Shown: positions 16,015 to 25,004, counted from the stretch's first letter. The stretch: DNA of 26,915 nt from JBDNFP01 sp041689775 (GCA_041689775.1 JBDNFP010000308.1:1-26915), one strand, 5' to 3'. Made by a program: numbers and translations. Notes: generated by a model from the sequence alone, not told the origin.

Positions 16015-16370
16015 TGCATATTGTTATTTACTCTGAATTCTTGTAGAGAATAAGGGCTATTAATTGTAATAATCCGGTATAAAATTAAATATATTTTTGT
16101 TGATAAGACAACTATTTCTTTATACTTCCTTAGTACTTACTACCTATTCTTCATTTTGACCGGAATGTAATTGATCCAGATGGCGGTTTAATCGGTCACC
16201 TAAGTCGTTGTTTAATCGTTTTGAAGTACTTTTGTGGTTTAGTACCTTAAATATCGTAACACTACGAAGGAATCCTTTTCGTACTATACTTTGTTTTTCC
16301 TTACGCTCTTCAGTCAATTAATCTGAAAAGAGGAACGAAACAAGTTTTATCATTAATCGCTACATTCCTA
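16015..16370. other. Divergent intergenic region between sdaA and aguA
   Basis: About 356 AT-rich bases without a credible gene. It should carry promoters for sdaA (leftward) and aguA (rightward). The clearest element is TACTTTTG at 16227-16234. A weaker TTTG/TATACTTC pair with a 21-base spacer lies near 16097-16130. No hairpin with a T run or recognisable riboswitch was found. Confidence 0.5.
16227..16234 (+). promoter_or_regulatory. Candidate -7 element upstream of aguA
   Basis: TACTTTTG fits TAnnTTTG exactly; TTG at 16208-16210 could be part of a -33 element, though the 16-base spacer is short. It would give aguA a leader of roughly 130 bases. Confidence 0.33.
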
Positions 16371-17438
16371 TTGGCAACCCAACATACTACTAGTACTACC
16401 CTAACGCCCAAACAATTAGGCTTCATGTTTCCGCCCGAATGGCATCCGCACCGGGCCACCTGGCTAACATTTCCGCACAACGAGGCTTCCTGGCAGGGAG
16501 ATAAATTAGCTAAAATGAGACCTCAATACTTGGCTTTCATAAAGGCCATCAGTCAGGGAGAAAAGGTTGGGATAGTAGCTCATAATGAACAACTAAAAAG
16601 CTTCATTACAGAAGAGCTTGACGCTATTGGGGTAGATCCACAACAGATTGAGTTTGTGGTAAAGCCTACCAACGATGCGTGGTGCCGCGACCACGGACCG
16701 GCCTTCCTCATTAACCCCGAAACCAAACAGCGGATGGTAGTGGATTGGGGACATAACGCCTGGGGGGGTAAGTACCCTCCCTACGATGATGATGACCGCA
16801 CTCCCATTGCCATTGCCGAACACCTCGGATTACTCACCGTTCAGCCGGGTATCGTCATGGAAGGTGGTTCCGTGGAATTTAATGGAGCGGGAAGCCTGCT
16901 GACCAGCCGATCTTGTTTGCTCAACCCCAACCGAAATCCCCACCTTAATCAAGAACAGATTGAAGAGTATTTGTACAACTACTACGGAGTAGATCAGGTA
17001 CTATGGGTAGAGGACGGAATCGTGGGCGACGATACCGACGGGCACATTGACGACACCACCCGTTTTGTAGACGAAGATACCGTGGTAGCCTGCGTGGAAA
17101 GCAATCCCAACGATGATAACTATACGGTACTGCAAACCAACCTCCGTTTGCTCAAAAAAATGCGATTGCTCAATGATAAGCCATTGAATGTGGTGGAACT
17201 TCCCATGCCAGAGGCCGTTATGATCGGCGACTTCCGGACTCCCGGCTCCTATGCCAACTTCCTGATCTGTAATGCCGGGGTCATCGTGCCCGTGTTCAAC
17301 AGTTCAAATGATCAGGTCGCCATTAATATCCTAGAAAAGGTCTTTAAAGACCAGAAGGTAATTCCGTTGCCGGCAACCGAAATCATCTGGGGACAGGGTA
17401 GCTTCCACTGCCTCAGCCAACAAGAGCCCCTGGTATAG
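16371..17438 (+). CDS. aguA: Agmatine deiminase
   Basis: A 355-residue peptidylarginine deiminase-fold enzyme (PF04371) that hydrolyses agmatine to N-carbamoylputrescine and ammonia. The catalytic cysteine is Cys347 in GQGSFHCLSQQEP, with His225 in DDTDGHIDD and the substrate-binding stretches NDAWCRDHGP (101-110) and MEGGSVEFNG (163-172). It supplies the substrate of the aguB product, so together they make putrescine from arginine-derived agmatine. No ATG precedes the conserved part. The TTG at 16371, with a stop at 16353-16355 upstream, is the likely start, giving a short variable N-terminus before TPKQLGFMFPPEWHPH. No arginine decarboxylase is in the window. Confidence 0.94.
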   Translation: MATQHTTSTTLTPKQLGFMFPPEWHPHRATWLTFPHNEASWQGDKLAKMRPQYLAFIKAISQGEKVGIVAHNEQLKSFITEELDAIGVDPQQIEFVVKPTNDAWCRDHGPAFLINPETKQRMVVDWGHNAWGGKYPPYDDDDRTPIAIAEHLGLLTVQPGIVMEGGSVEFNGAGSLLTSRSCLLNPNRNPHLNQEQIEEYLYNYYGVDQVLWVEDGIVGDDTDGHIDDTTRFVDEDTVVACVESNPNDDNYTVLQTNLRLLKKMRLLNDKPLNVVELPMPEAVMIGDFRTPGSYANFLICNAGVIVPVFNSSNDQVAINILEKVFKDQKVIPLPATEIIWGQGSFHCLSQQEPLV

Positions 17439-17482
17439 TATCTAAAATCAACTATCAAGTCATCCAAAATTTATCGTTCAGA

Positions 17483-18172
17483 GTGTCCATAAAAATCACC
17501 CCCTGGGTTCTAATGCTAGGATTAGTATTAACTTCCTGCCAACCTACCCGTCAGACTCTGACGAGCCTGCAAATTTCGTCGCTCAAAGCCATTGATCTGG
17601 AGGAGACCCTTAGCCGCGGTGACGAGCTACTTATGGCCTATTCACTTACTACCCTCGATGCCAACGGTAAAGCCGTAGCCGTCATCAATGGTAGCTGGGG
17701 CGTGCAGGAAACCAAAGAAGGACAATCGTTCCGATCGGACGTATTTAGTCCCATTGAAATTCCTCTCCCAAAAAATGGCAAAGTAGTTGCTTCCTTGGTG
17801 TTGGTGGAGATTGATGATTATGCATCCGCCCAGAAAACACTGGCCGAGATAAAAAAGTACAATGATTACATAAAAATTCCGGCTGGGCTAGTAGAACTAG
17901 CCGATGTGGCCCTCACACCTCTGAAATACATCTCATTAGGCTTGACCGCCGCCGGGGTGGGTTTTAAGATTGCCGACCAACTGGATAACGACGATATTCT
18001 AGGGCAAAATAGTACCGAGCTTACTTACGAAAAAGCCATCGTCACCCCGGTAGTGCGGGTGCCTTTGACTTTTAAAAATAAAAATTTTGGGGATAGCTTT
18101 CATTATGAACTTGCCTACGACCTTACCACCAGAACCGTGCGTCTGAAACCCTCTCCAAAGCTCAAATTCTGA
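17483..18172 (+). CDS. Predicted lipoprotein of unknown function
   Basis: A 229-residue protein with a short signal peptide ending in a lipobox (LTSC, Cys19), so it should be lipid-anchored in the periplasm or outer membrane. The residues after the cysteine (QPTRQ) lack the acidic surface-export signal described for Bacteroidota, suggesting a periplasm-facing position (inference). The mature part contains a segment like SWGVQETKEGQSFRSD, a beta-rich middle, a possible amphipathic or hydrophobic stretch at about 133-165, and a C-terminal beta strand region. I recognise no family. The start is GTG at 17483, 44 bases after aguA with no visible terminator between, so some co-transcription is possible. 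Confidence 0.65.
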   Translation: MSIKITPWVLMLGLVLTSCQPTRQTLTSLQISSLKAIDLEETLSRGDELLMAYSLTTLDANGKAVAVINGSWGVQETKEGQSFRSDVFSPIEIPLPKNGKVVASLVLVEIDDYASAQKTLAEIKKYNDYIKIPAGLVELADVALTPLKYISLGLTAAGVGFKIADQLDNDDILGQNSTELTYEKAIVTPVVRVPLTFKNKNFGDSFHYELAYDLTTRTVRLKPSPKLKF

Positions 18173-18240
18173 GCCTCAACTTTTATGCTGGCGATAAAGC
18201 CCGTAACTTTGGTATTTTGAACACTATTTAAGCCTGTAAA

Positions 18241-20592
18241 ATGGTTAGTATAAACACTATCTTAATAAGAATTACCATCGAATATCCCCATAGAATACAA
18301 TGGATTCACTTTTGGTTTGCGCTAGTGCTTTCCTGTCTTTTTGCCGCTTGCAAAACCACCTCACCACCTACACAAACAACTACTGAACCCGCCACTCCCA
18401 TATTAATGGAAATGGGTAATTACCAATATAGCCCAGAGGAGTTTCTGGAATCTTACACCAAAAACAACCAGGATTCGACCACTGAAAATCTGAGCCCGGA
18501 AGAATTTCTGGAAGTTTTTACCACCAACAAATTAAAGTTGCTCGCTGCTGAGCAACAAGGCCGTGATACCGTCGCTGATTTTAAGGAGGAAATGGCGTCT
18601 TACAAGGAACAATTAGCCCTTCCCTACCTAACGGATAAAGATAAGGTGGAAGCACTCACGAAGGAAGCCTATGAACGACTGAAAGAGGAAATACGTGTTT
18701 CCCACATTCTGATTTCGGTAGACGAAGAAGCTTCGGCGGCCGATACCCTTTCTGCCTATCGGGCGGCAATAGCAATGCGAGGACGTTTGATGGAAGGCTC
18801 CGATTTTGCCGAAATGGCGGAGAAATTCTCCAAGGACCCAACCGCCGTCAACAACGGAGGCGACTTAGGATACTTCACGGCTTTTCAGATGGTGTATCCT
18901 TTCGAAACCGCGACCTACGCTACCCCAATCGGACAGATTTCTCAACCGATACGTTCAAAATCTGGCTACCACCTCATCAAGGTACATGACCGACGGGCTA
19001 ACCGCGGACAACTGCGGGTAGCCCACATCATGATACAGCTTGGCCCAAAGTTGACCGACGAGAAGAAAAAAGAAGCCGAGGTTCGTATCAATGAGGCCTA
19101 CGCACGTCTGGAAAAGGGCGAACCCTGGGAAAAAATAGTTCAGGTATATTCCGATGACTTCCAATCACGGCAACAGGGTGGAGTACTCCCAATTTTCGGG
19201 ATCGGGCAAATGGTGCCTGATTTTGAAGCTACTGCCTTCAATTTGAGCACACCGGGTAGCTACTCCAAACCCGTTAAAACATCCTACGGGTGGCATGTCA
19301 TTCGCCTTCTGAACAAACTTCCCCTGGAAACCTTTGCTGCGTTAGAAACCTCACTCCGTCTGAAAGTAACAACCGACAGCCGTGGCAAACTAGTGGAAAA
19401 AGCCTTCATTGAAGGACTAAAAAAACAGTATACTATTGGTGAAAATGTGGTTATTTATAACCAGTTGGAAGCAAAAGCCGACAGTACCCTCCAAAAAGGT
19501 GATTGGAAACTACCCTCCCCATTACCAGCCCAGTGGTCCCAATCGCCGCTGTTTACAATTGAATCCATACCAACTACCACCAGCGACTTTATTCAACACG
19601 TCCGGGAATACGCTTCTCCCCGACCTGCCGCTGCCGATCCAAAAAGTATTCTGAAAACGTACTACAACGATTTCCGGTCAAAAAGGCTCATTGAATACGA
19701 GAAACAGAATCTTGAAAATAAACATCCAGAGTACAAAACGCTGTTGAAGGAGATCAAGGAAGACGTACTGCTTTCCCAGGTTATGGAAGAGCAAGTGTGG
19801 CAAAGATCCTTGGACGACTCATTGGGGCAGCGCAAAATCTATGAGCAAAACCTGGACAAGTACCGCCACCCGGAAAGAGCCTACGCTACGGTGATTGAGG
19901 CCATTGATACCACTACTTTGAACCTTGCTACGCAGGCATTAGCGGTGAGCCCCTACCCTTTGCGCCTCAAAGGTCAGGAACTACTTTTTGAAGAAAACCA
20001 AACCGCCCTCAGCACTTCGCAACTCAACAGCTTGTTCGTATTGGCGGCTACTTTAAAGAAAAACCAGACGTTCGTGGTAGAAATAGCCGGCCACCGTACC
20101 GGCAATGAACCCGACTCAGTGTCCGCCGCCCGGATTGGCAACGTACTTCGTTTTTTAAATGGACAAGGAATATCGATCACCCGGATTATTGAAAAAGACT
20201 ACGGTTCGTTTCAACCGGTACCTGAGCCCGAACGCAACCGCCGCGTGAGTTTTGTTTTTTACAGTCAATCCAAAAAAGATCTCGAAGTAGCAATAAATGC
20301 CGCAAAACCGGGTTCAATAGTAATTAACGAAGGGTTTTACGCCCAAGATCATTCCATTTTTAAAGTTGCTGCCTGGGAAATAGGTAGTCAGATGATTAAG
20401 TTACCAAATGGAAAATCAGTAGTCATTAAAATTGAGCGAATCGAGGCGTCGCGGAATAAAACCTTTGAAGAAGCACGCGGCGCGGTGATAAACGAATACC
20501 AGCGAATTCTGGAAAAACAATGGCTAGAATCATTAAAAAGTAAGAATCCAATAAAAGTCAACAAAGAAGAGTTAGAAAAACTCATCAGATAA
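18241..20592 (+). CDS. Peptidyl-prolyl isomerase lipoprotein with embedded OmpA-like domain
   Basis: A 783-residue envelope protein. A hydrophobic segment ends in a lipobox (LFAAC, Cys37). Two parvulin-type rotamase domains follow at about 150-250 (VSHILIS ... GGDLGYF ... SGYHLIKV) and 258-356 (VAHIMIQ ... GGVLPIFG ... YGWHVIRL). After a helical linker, residues about 580-675 look like an OmpA-like peptidoglycan-binding domain: TFVVEIAGHRTG, then SVSAARIGNVLRFLNGQGI, then ERNRRVSFVFY. The usual GHTD aspartate is replaced (GHRT). The C-terminal helices (TFEEARGAVINEYQRILEKQW) resemble the chaperone part of SurA/PrsA-type proteins. It probably assists folding of outer-membrane or periplasmic proteins. 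The ATG at 18241 gives a long 30-residue lead before the lipobox. The next gene encodes a SurA-like isomerase 31 bases away. Confidence 0.85.
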   Translation: MVSINTILIRITIEYPHRIQWIHFWFALVLSCLFAACKTTSPPTQTTTEPATPILMEMGNYQYSPEEFLESYTKNNQDSTTENLSPEEFLEVFTTNKLKLLAAEQQGRDTVADFKEEMASYKEQLALPYLTDKDKVEALTKEAYERLKEEIRVSHILISVDEEASAADTLSAYRAAIAMRGRLMEGSDFAEMAEKFSKDPTAVNNGGDLGYFTAFQMVYPFETATYATPIGQISQPIRSKSGYHLIKVHDRRANRGQLRVAHIMIQLGPKLTDEKKKEAEVRINEAYARLEKGEPWEKIVQVYSDDFQSRQQGGVLPIFGIGQMVPDFEATAFNLSTPGSYSKPVKTSYGWHVIRLLNKLPLETFAALETSLRLKVTTDSRGKLVEKAFIEGLKKQYTIGENVVIYNQLEAKADSTLQKGDWKLPSPLPAQWSQSPLFTIESIPTTTSDFIQHVREYASPRPAAADPKSILKTYYNDFRSKRLIEYEKQNLENKHPEYKTLLKEIKEDVLLSQVMEEQVWQRSLDDSLGQRKIYEQNLDKYRHPERAYATVIEAIDTTTLNLATQALAVSPYPLRLKGQELLFEENQTALSTSQLNSLFVLAATLKKNQTFVVEIAGHRTGNEPDSVSAARIGNVLRFLNGQGISITRIIEKDYGSFQPVPEPERNRRVSFVFYSQSKKDLEVAINAAKPGSIVINEGFYAQDHSIFKVAAWEIGSQMIKLPNGKSVVIKIERIEASRNKTFEEARGAVINEYQRILEKQWLESLKSKNPIKVNKEELEKLIR

Positions 20593-20623
20593 ACGTATTT
20601 TGCAACGATAGTAACCAGTAAAT

Positions 20624-21991
20624 ATGAATAAGAAATCATCCATAGTCCGGGGCCTGCTCACTTTGCTGCTCGGATCCATTTCATTTTTGAGCATTGCTCA
20701 GGGACAGCAGGGCATCAGCGTCGATAAAATCATTGCCCGGGTCGACAACTACTACATCCTACGCTCAGAACTCGAAGAGCTGTACCAAAGCTACAAAACC
20801 GAAGGTCAGACTCCCCAGCGATGCCAGTTATTGGAATCGCTAATCATTAACAAAATGCTACTCGCCAAGGCGGAAATTGATTCCGTAACGGTAGAAGATA
20901 AAGACGTTGACAATCAGCTCGATGGCCGTATGAGCTACATGATCCAACGCTTTGGGTCCGAAAAAAATCTGGTGGAAGCCTACGGTAAGACCATCGACGC
21001 CCTGAAAACCGAGCTACGCCAGCAGGTGAAAGATCAGGCCATTGTCGAAACAATGCAGCAAAAAATTGCGGGTGACGTAAAAATTACGCCTAGTGATGTG
21101 CGCAAGTTTTTCAACGCCATTCCCAAAGATAGCTTGCCCTATATCCCTTCCGAAGTAGAAGTAGGACATATTATCCGTTTGGCTACGATCACGAAGGAAC
21201 AAAAAGATAAGCTTCGTCAGCAATTAATTGATTTAAAGAAGCGTGCGGCGGATGGCGAAGACTTCGCCATGTTGGCCCAGGTTTATTCGGAAGACATCGG
21301 CTCGGCCAAGAACGGTGGAGACCTCGGCTTTGCGAAGCGGGGCATGATGGTACCTGAGTTTGAAGGAACCGCGCTTGCGCTCAAACCCAATGAAATTTCA
21401 AACATCGTCGAAACTCAGTTTGGATTCCACCTCATTCAAATGATAGAAACCCGAGGGGCTGAATACCACGCCCGGCACATCCTCTTGCGGCCTGACTACA
21501 ACCGCGGAACGGATATATCAGAAGCGGTACAGTACCTCGACAGCGTGCGGGTACTCATCAAAGCGGATTCCATCAGCTTTGCCACCGCCGCCAAAGGAAA
21601 CTCCGAGGATAAATTAACTTCCGATGCCGGAGGTATTCTGAGCGATCCACAAACCGGATTGGGCCGTATTGCATTGGATGCTTCCATGGACCCCGCCCTC
21701 TACTTTGCATTAGATAGTATGAAGGTAGATCAGATCAGTACACCCATCTCCTACCGGACCGAAGACGGCCGGACTGCCATGCGTATCCTCTGGTATAAAA
21801 GCAAATCAGAGCCCCATACCGCCAACTTTCGCGACGACTACGAAAAGCTGGGCCAAATCGTGCTTTCCAACAAGAAAAACAATGCGCTGGAACTATGGTT
21901 TAAGAAAGCGGCCGGCGATGTTTTTATCAGCGTTGACGATGAGTTTCAAAATTGTCGTATTTTCGGCTTATCGCCCACCGGGAGTCAATGA
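20624..21991 (+). CDS. SurA-like periplasmic peptidyl-prolyl isomerase
   Basis: A 455-residue exported chaperone-isomerase. A cleavable signal peptide covers about residues 1-26 (basic start, then LLTLLLGSISFLSIAQG). The SurA-type N-terminal helical domain follows (VDKIIARVDNYYILRSELE at 33-51, LIINKMLLAKAEID). One clear parvulin domain lies at 177-277 (EVGHIIRL ... SAKNGGDLGFAKRG ... FGFHLIQM) and a more divergent second one starts at 281 (YHARHILLRP). It probably escorts outer-membrane proteins through the periplasm toward the BAM complex. It is closely linked to the upstream PPIase lipoprotein gene. Symbol surA is not assigned because several paralogues are common in Bacteroidota. Confidence 0.88.
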   Translation: MNKKSSIVRGLLTLLLGSISFLSIAQGQQGISVDKIIARVDNYYILRSELEELYQSYKTEGQTPQRCQLLESLIINKMLLAKAEIDSVTVEDKDVDNQLDGRMSYMIQRFGSEKNLVEAYGKTIDALKTELRQQVKDQAIVETMQQKIAGDVKITPSDVRKFFNAIPKDSLPYIPSEVEVGHIIRLATITKEQKDKLRQQLIDLKKRAADGEDFAMLAQVYSEDIGSAKNGGDLGFAKRGMMVPEFEGTALALKPNEISNIVETQFGFHLIQMIETRGAEYHARHILLRPDYNRGTDISEAVQYLDSVRVLIKADSISFATAAKGNSEDKLTSDAGGILSDPQTGLGRIALDASMDPALYFALDSMKVDQISTPISYRTEDGRTAMRILWYKSKSEPHTANFRDDYEKLGQIVLSNKKNNALELWFKKAAGDVFISVDDEFQNCRIFGLSPTGSQ

Positions 21992-22048
21992 TTGAGCTTT
22001 GATTTGAATGGCGGTTGTGAATAGAGATTAAAGTCTTTGAATTGCCAA

Positions 22049-22090
22049 CACTCATTCATCGTAATTACTCATTCTATCATTCACTCAATC
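22049..22090 (+). repeat. CACTCATTC-type repeats before the moxR gene
   Basis: CACTCATTC (22049-22057), TACTCATTC (22066-22074) and CACTCAATC (22082-22090) lie at intervals of 17 and 16 bases, followed by two TATCATTCTATCA-like words. The set fills much of the 135-base gap between the surA-like and moxR genes and echoes the array between cysD and cysN. Confidence 0.7.
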
Positions 22091-22126
22091 TATCATTCTA
22101 TCAGTAAACAAATCTCTCATTTCTCT

Positions 22127-23089
22127 ATGCAATACAAATCGGATGTTGAAGCCGCCGAGGCTATGACCCAAGCTTATCAGAAACTCCGCACCGAAATCGG
22201 ACAGGTAATAGTTGGACAGGATGATGTTGTAAAGTTGCTACTCACGGCAATATTTTGCCAGGGACATTGCCTTTTGGTGGGTGTACCGGGGCTTGCCAAA
22301 ACCCTCTTGATTCAGACTATTGCCTCCTCGATGGACCTTAGTTTCAATAGAATCCAGTTCACACCCGACCTGATGCCTTCTGATATTGTTGGGTCCGAGA
22401 CCTTAGATCAACAGCGTAACTTTAAATTTCTCAAAGGGCCCGTATTTGCTAATATTATTCTGGCGGACGAAATTAACCGTACGCCCCCCAAAACACAGTC
22501 GGCGCTACTGGAAGCCATGCAAGAGTACTCCGTAACCGTTGCCGGTCAAAAACACGAATTAGCCCGTCCGTTTTTCGTTTTGGCTACCCAAAACCCCATT
22601 GAGCAGGAAGGTACCTACCCGCTTCCGGAAGCGCAGCTCGACCGCTTCATGTTCATGATTTCACTCGATTACCCGAGCTACGCCGAGGAAGTATCCATCG
22701 TAAAAACTACTACCAGCGATATTAAACATACAGTACAGGAAGTAATCAGTGGGGCAGAAATTCAGGCGTTTCAGCACCTCGTTCGTCGAGTACCCGTGAC
22801 TGATAACGTGATTGAATACGCCGTAAAGTTGGTTCAGAAAACCCGCCCCGGCACCGCCCTCGCTGGCAAGGAAGCCAACGATTTCCTCGAATGGGGAGCG
22901 GGACCGCGTGCCTCACAGGCGCTGATTCTGGCCGCAAAATGCAATGCCTTACTTGCCGGTAAATACTCGCCCGATATTGAAGATGTGAAAGCAGTAGCCT
23001 TGCCCGTGTTGCGTCACCGGATCGTGCGTAACTTCAAGGCGGAAGCCGAGGGCCTGACCGTTGATAGCCTCATTGGACGCTTGGTGTAG
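22127..23089 (+). CDS. MoxR-family AAA+ ATPase
   Basis: A 320-residue AAA+ ATPase of the MoxR group. Walker A is VGVPGLAKT (51-59), Walker B is IILADEINR (110-118), and the sensor stretch ATQNPIEQEGTYPLPEAQLDRF follows at 153-174. MoxR proteins act as cytoplasmic chaperones that help assemble or activate metal- or von Willebrand-domain partners and are linked to envelope stress responses. The frame is open back to 22037, but the extra 30 residues come from the CACTCATTC-type repeat region. MQYKSDVEAAEAM at 22127 is the family-like start. The DUF58 partner that usually follows moxR is absent. Here the gene follows two envelope isomerase genes, suggesting a role in envelope protein maturation. 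Confidence 0.9.
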   Translation: MQYKSDVEAAEAMTQAYQKLRTEIGQVIVGQDDVVKLLLTAIFCQGHCLLVGVPGLAKTLLIQTIASSMDLSFNRIQFTPDLMPSDIVGSETLDQQRNFKFLKGPVFANIILADEINRTPPKTQSALLEAMQEYSVTVAGQKHELARPFFVLATQNPIEQEGTYPLPEAQLDRFMFMISLDYPSYAEEVSIVKTTTSDIKHTVQEVISGAEIQAFQHLVRRVPVTDNVIEYAVKLVQKTRPGTALAGKEANDFLEWGAGPRASQALILAAKCNALLAGKYSPDIEDVKAVALPVLRHRIVRNFKAEAEGLTVDSLIGRLV

Positions 23090-23172
23090 ATACCTACATT
23101 CAATGGCTTCCAGCCCTCGACGAATAATCTCAGCAGAGCACCAACTAGCTGCCAACAGCTTCTAATTTTTTT

Positions 23173-23220
23173 AAGATTTGTGTTTATTCCAACAGGAAAT
23201 AAGCACAAATCTTTTCTTTT
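23173..23220 (+). terminator. Rho-independent terminator after moxR
   Basis: A 16-base arm at 23173-23188 pairs with 23198-23213 (15 Watson-Crick pairs plus one G-U) across a nine-base loop, followed by TTCTTTT. It closes the PPIase-SurA-MoxR cluster 84 bases after the moxR stop. Confidence 0.8.
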
Positions 23221-23283
23221 GAAGGGATATCCAACTATATTAATTCATCTGGTCGTTCTGACCGCCTAAACAAACCTCTTTTT

Positions 23284-24873
23284 ATGCCTATTATCGGAAA
23301 AAACTATATTGGTTATTCGCAGTCCGCTAAGGGCTCCGGCAGTTTTCATTCGTTCGTACCGGCCCAGGCTTCCTACCTCGCCGAGAAGTTTCACCCCGCT
23401 ACGCCCGACGAAGTAGAAGAAGCCATGCAAAAAGCAGAGGACGCTTTTGATGCCTACGCTGCCGTACCCGCACACAAGCGGGCCGAATTTTTACTGGCCA
23501 TTACCGAAGAAATTATGGGAATGGGTGATGAGTTACTCGAAAGAGCGCACCTGGAAACCGGGCTCCCCATGGCACGCTTGCAAGGCGAGCGGGCGCGAAC
23601 TATCAATCAGATCACGCAGTTTGCCGACCTGATCCGCGAAGGATCGTGGGTCGAGGCGAGCGTGGATACCGCCCAACCCGACCGCGCTCCGGCCCCGAAG
23701 CCTGATTTACGTAAAATGCTCGTGCCCATCGGACCCATCGTGGTGTTTGGTTCCAGCAACTTCCCCTTTGCTTACTCCATCGCCGGAGTGGATACCGGTC
23801 CTGCGTTGGCGGCTGGTAACCCAGTCATCGTGAAGGCTCACCCGGCCCACCCCGGCGTCAGTGATCTCACGGCGCAAGCCATCGTGAAAGCAGCGCAGCG
23901 CACTGGCATGCCCGATGGCGTGTTTTCGATGTTGTATGACGATAAGTACGAAGTGGGCACTGCCCTCGTAAAGAACCCCCACACCAAAGCCGTTGGCTTC
24001 ACGGGGTCGTTCAAAGGAGGTATGGCGCTGTACAAAATGGCGCAGGAACGCGACGAGCCGATTCCGGTATTTTCCGAAATGGGCAGCGTGAACCCAATCG
24101 TGATTCTTCCAAAAACAATGGCTGCCCAAACCGATACCCTGGCCAAAACACTGGCGAGCTCGGTGACGTTGGGTGCCGGACAGTTTTGTACCAATCCGGG
24201 ATTGGTGTTCGTGGTAAAATCGCCAGAATTGGCCCAATTTGAAGCCAACTACGCCCAGGAAATAAGTAAAGTTACGTCTGCTACCATGCTGACCGAGGGG
24301 ATTCGGATCAACTTCTTTAAGCTTCGCGATGAAGCGTTGGAGCAAGCCGGGGTAGAATCTTTGGCGATGTCGGATGTCGCGACCGAAGATCGTAATCAAT
24401 CCCAGGCCTCCATTGCCCGGGTGAGTGGACAAGCCTTTATTAGTAACCCAAAACTACACGAAGAGGTATTTGGCCCGTTTTCGTTACTAGTAGTATCTGA
24501 AACCGTAGCAGAAATGCAGGAAGCCGTTTCTAAGCTTTCCGGGCAATTAACTACCTCCCTGATGGCGGATGCCGAAGAGGCGAAGGAATACCCCCAACTC
24601 GTCCGGATCCTGGCTCGCCGGGCCGGACGATTTATCATGAACGGCGCGCCTACTGGGGTAGAAGTTTGTGCTTCCATGCACCACGGCGGACCCTTCCCTT
24701 CTACGACCGACTCTCGCTTCACCTCGGTTGGCCGCCACGCCATCTTACGCTTCGTGCGCCCGCAATCGTTTCAGGATTGGCCTCAAAGTATGCTCCCGGA
24801 TGAGCTGAAAGACAGCAACCCGTTGAACGTTTGGCGGCTCGTTGATAATGAATGGACACAAAGCGCAGTATAG
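23284..24873 (+). CDS. Aldehyde dehydrogenase (NADP+), 2,5-dioxovalerate type
   Basis: A 529-residue NAD(P)-dependent aldehyde dehydrogenase. The catalytic cysteine is Cys302 in GAGQFCTNPGL and the general base Glu265 in FSEMGSVNP. Asn159 (FGSSNFPF) and Lys184 (VIVKAHPAHP) complete the active site, and FTGS at 239-242 is the cofactor-loop motif. The VKAHPAHP and SEMGSVNP variants and the long N- and C-terminal parts match the alpha-ketoglutaric semialdehyde (2,5-dioxovalerate) dehydrogenase subgroup, which finishes non-phosphorylated pentose, uronate or hydroxyproline degradation to 2-oxoglutarate. No sugar-acid dehydratase is adjacent to confirm the substrate. It is a single-gene unit between two hairpin terminators. 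The start is ATG at 23284. Confidence 0.9.
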   Translation: MPIIGKNYIGYSQSAKGSGSFHSFVPAQASYLAEKFHPATPDEVEEAMQKAEDAFDAYAAVPAHKRAEFLLAITEEIMGMGDELLERAHLETGLPMARLQGERARTINQITQFADLIREGSWVEASVDTAQPDRAPAPKPDLRKMLVPIGPIVVFGSSNFPFAYSIAGVDTGPALAAGNPVIVKAHPAHPGVSDLTAQAIVKAAQRTGMPDGVFSMLYDDKYEVGTALVKNPHTKAVGFTGSFKGGMALYKMAQERDEPIPVFSEMGSVNPIVILPKTMAAQTDTLAKTLASSVTLGAGQFCTNPGLVFVVKSPELAQFEANYAQEISKVTSATMLTEGIRINFFKLRDEALEQAGVESLAMSDVATEDRNQSQASIARVSGQAFISNPKLHEEVFGPFSLLVVSETVAEMQEAVSKLSGQLTTSLMADAEEAKEYPQLVRILARRAGRFIMNGAPTGVEVCASMHHGGPFPSTTDSRFTSVGRHAILRFVRPQSFQDWPQSMLPDELKDSNPLNVWRLVDNEWTQSAV

Positions 24874-24893
24874 CGATAGCGGAGAAGAGAATG

Positions 24894-24929
24894 GAGCGGC
24901 TGGATTTTATAAATCTAGCCGCTCTTTTT
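24894..24929 (+). terminator. Rho-independent terminator after the aldehyde dehydrogenase gene
   Basis: GAGCGGCTGGATTT (24894-24907) pairs with AAATCTAGCCGCTC (24911-24924), 13 Watson-Crick pairs and one G-U, with a three-base loop, followed by five Ts. Confidence 0.88.
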
Positions 24930-25004
24930 GTTGGAATAAATAAAAATTTATTAGAATTTTATTGCGTATATACATCGATATCAAGGTAGTAAACGCAAGT
25001 AATT

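Noticed and set aside
22037..22126. Longer MoxR start with 30 additional residues
   Set aside because: The extra peptide is rich in His, Ser and Ile because it translates the CACTCATTC-type repeats; the family-like start is at 22127.
23707..24432. A 241-residue minus-strand open frame inside the aldehyde dehydrogenase gene
   Set aside because: It lies wholly antisense to a fully conserved enzyme gene, has no family resemblance, and results from GC-rich codon use on the other strand.
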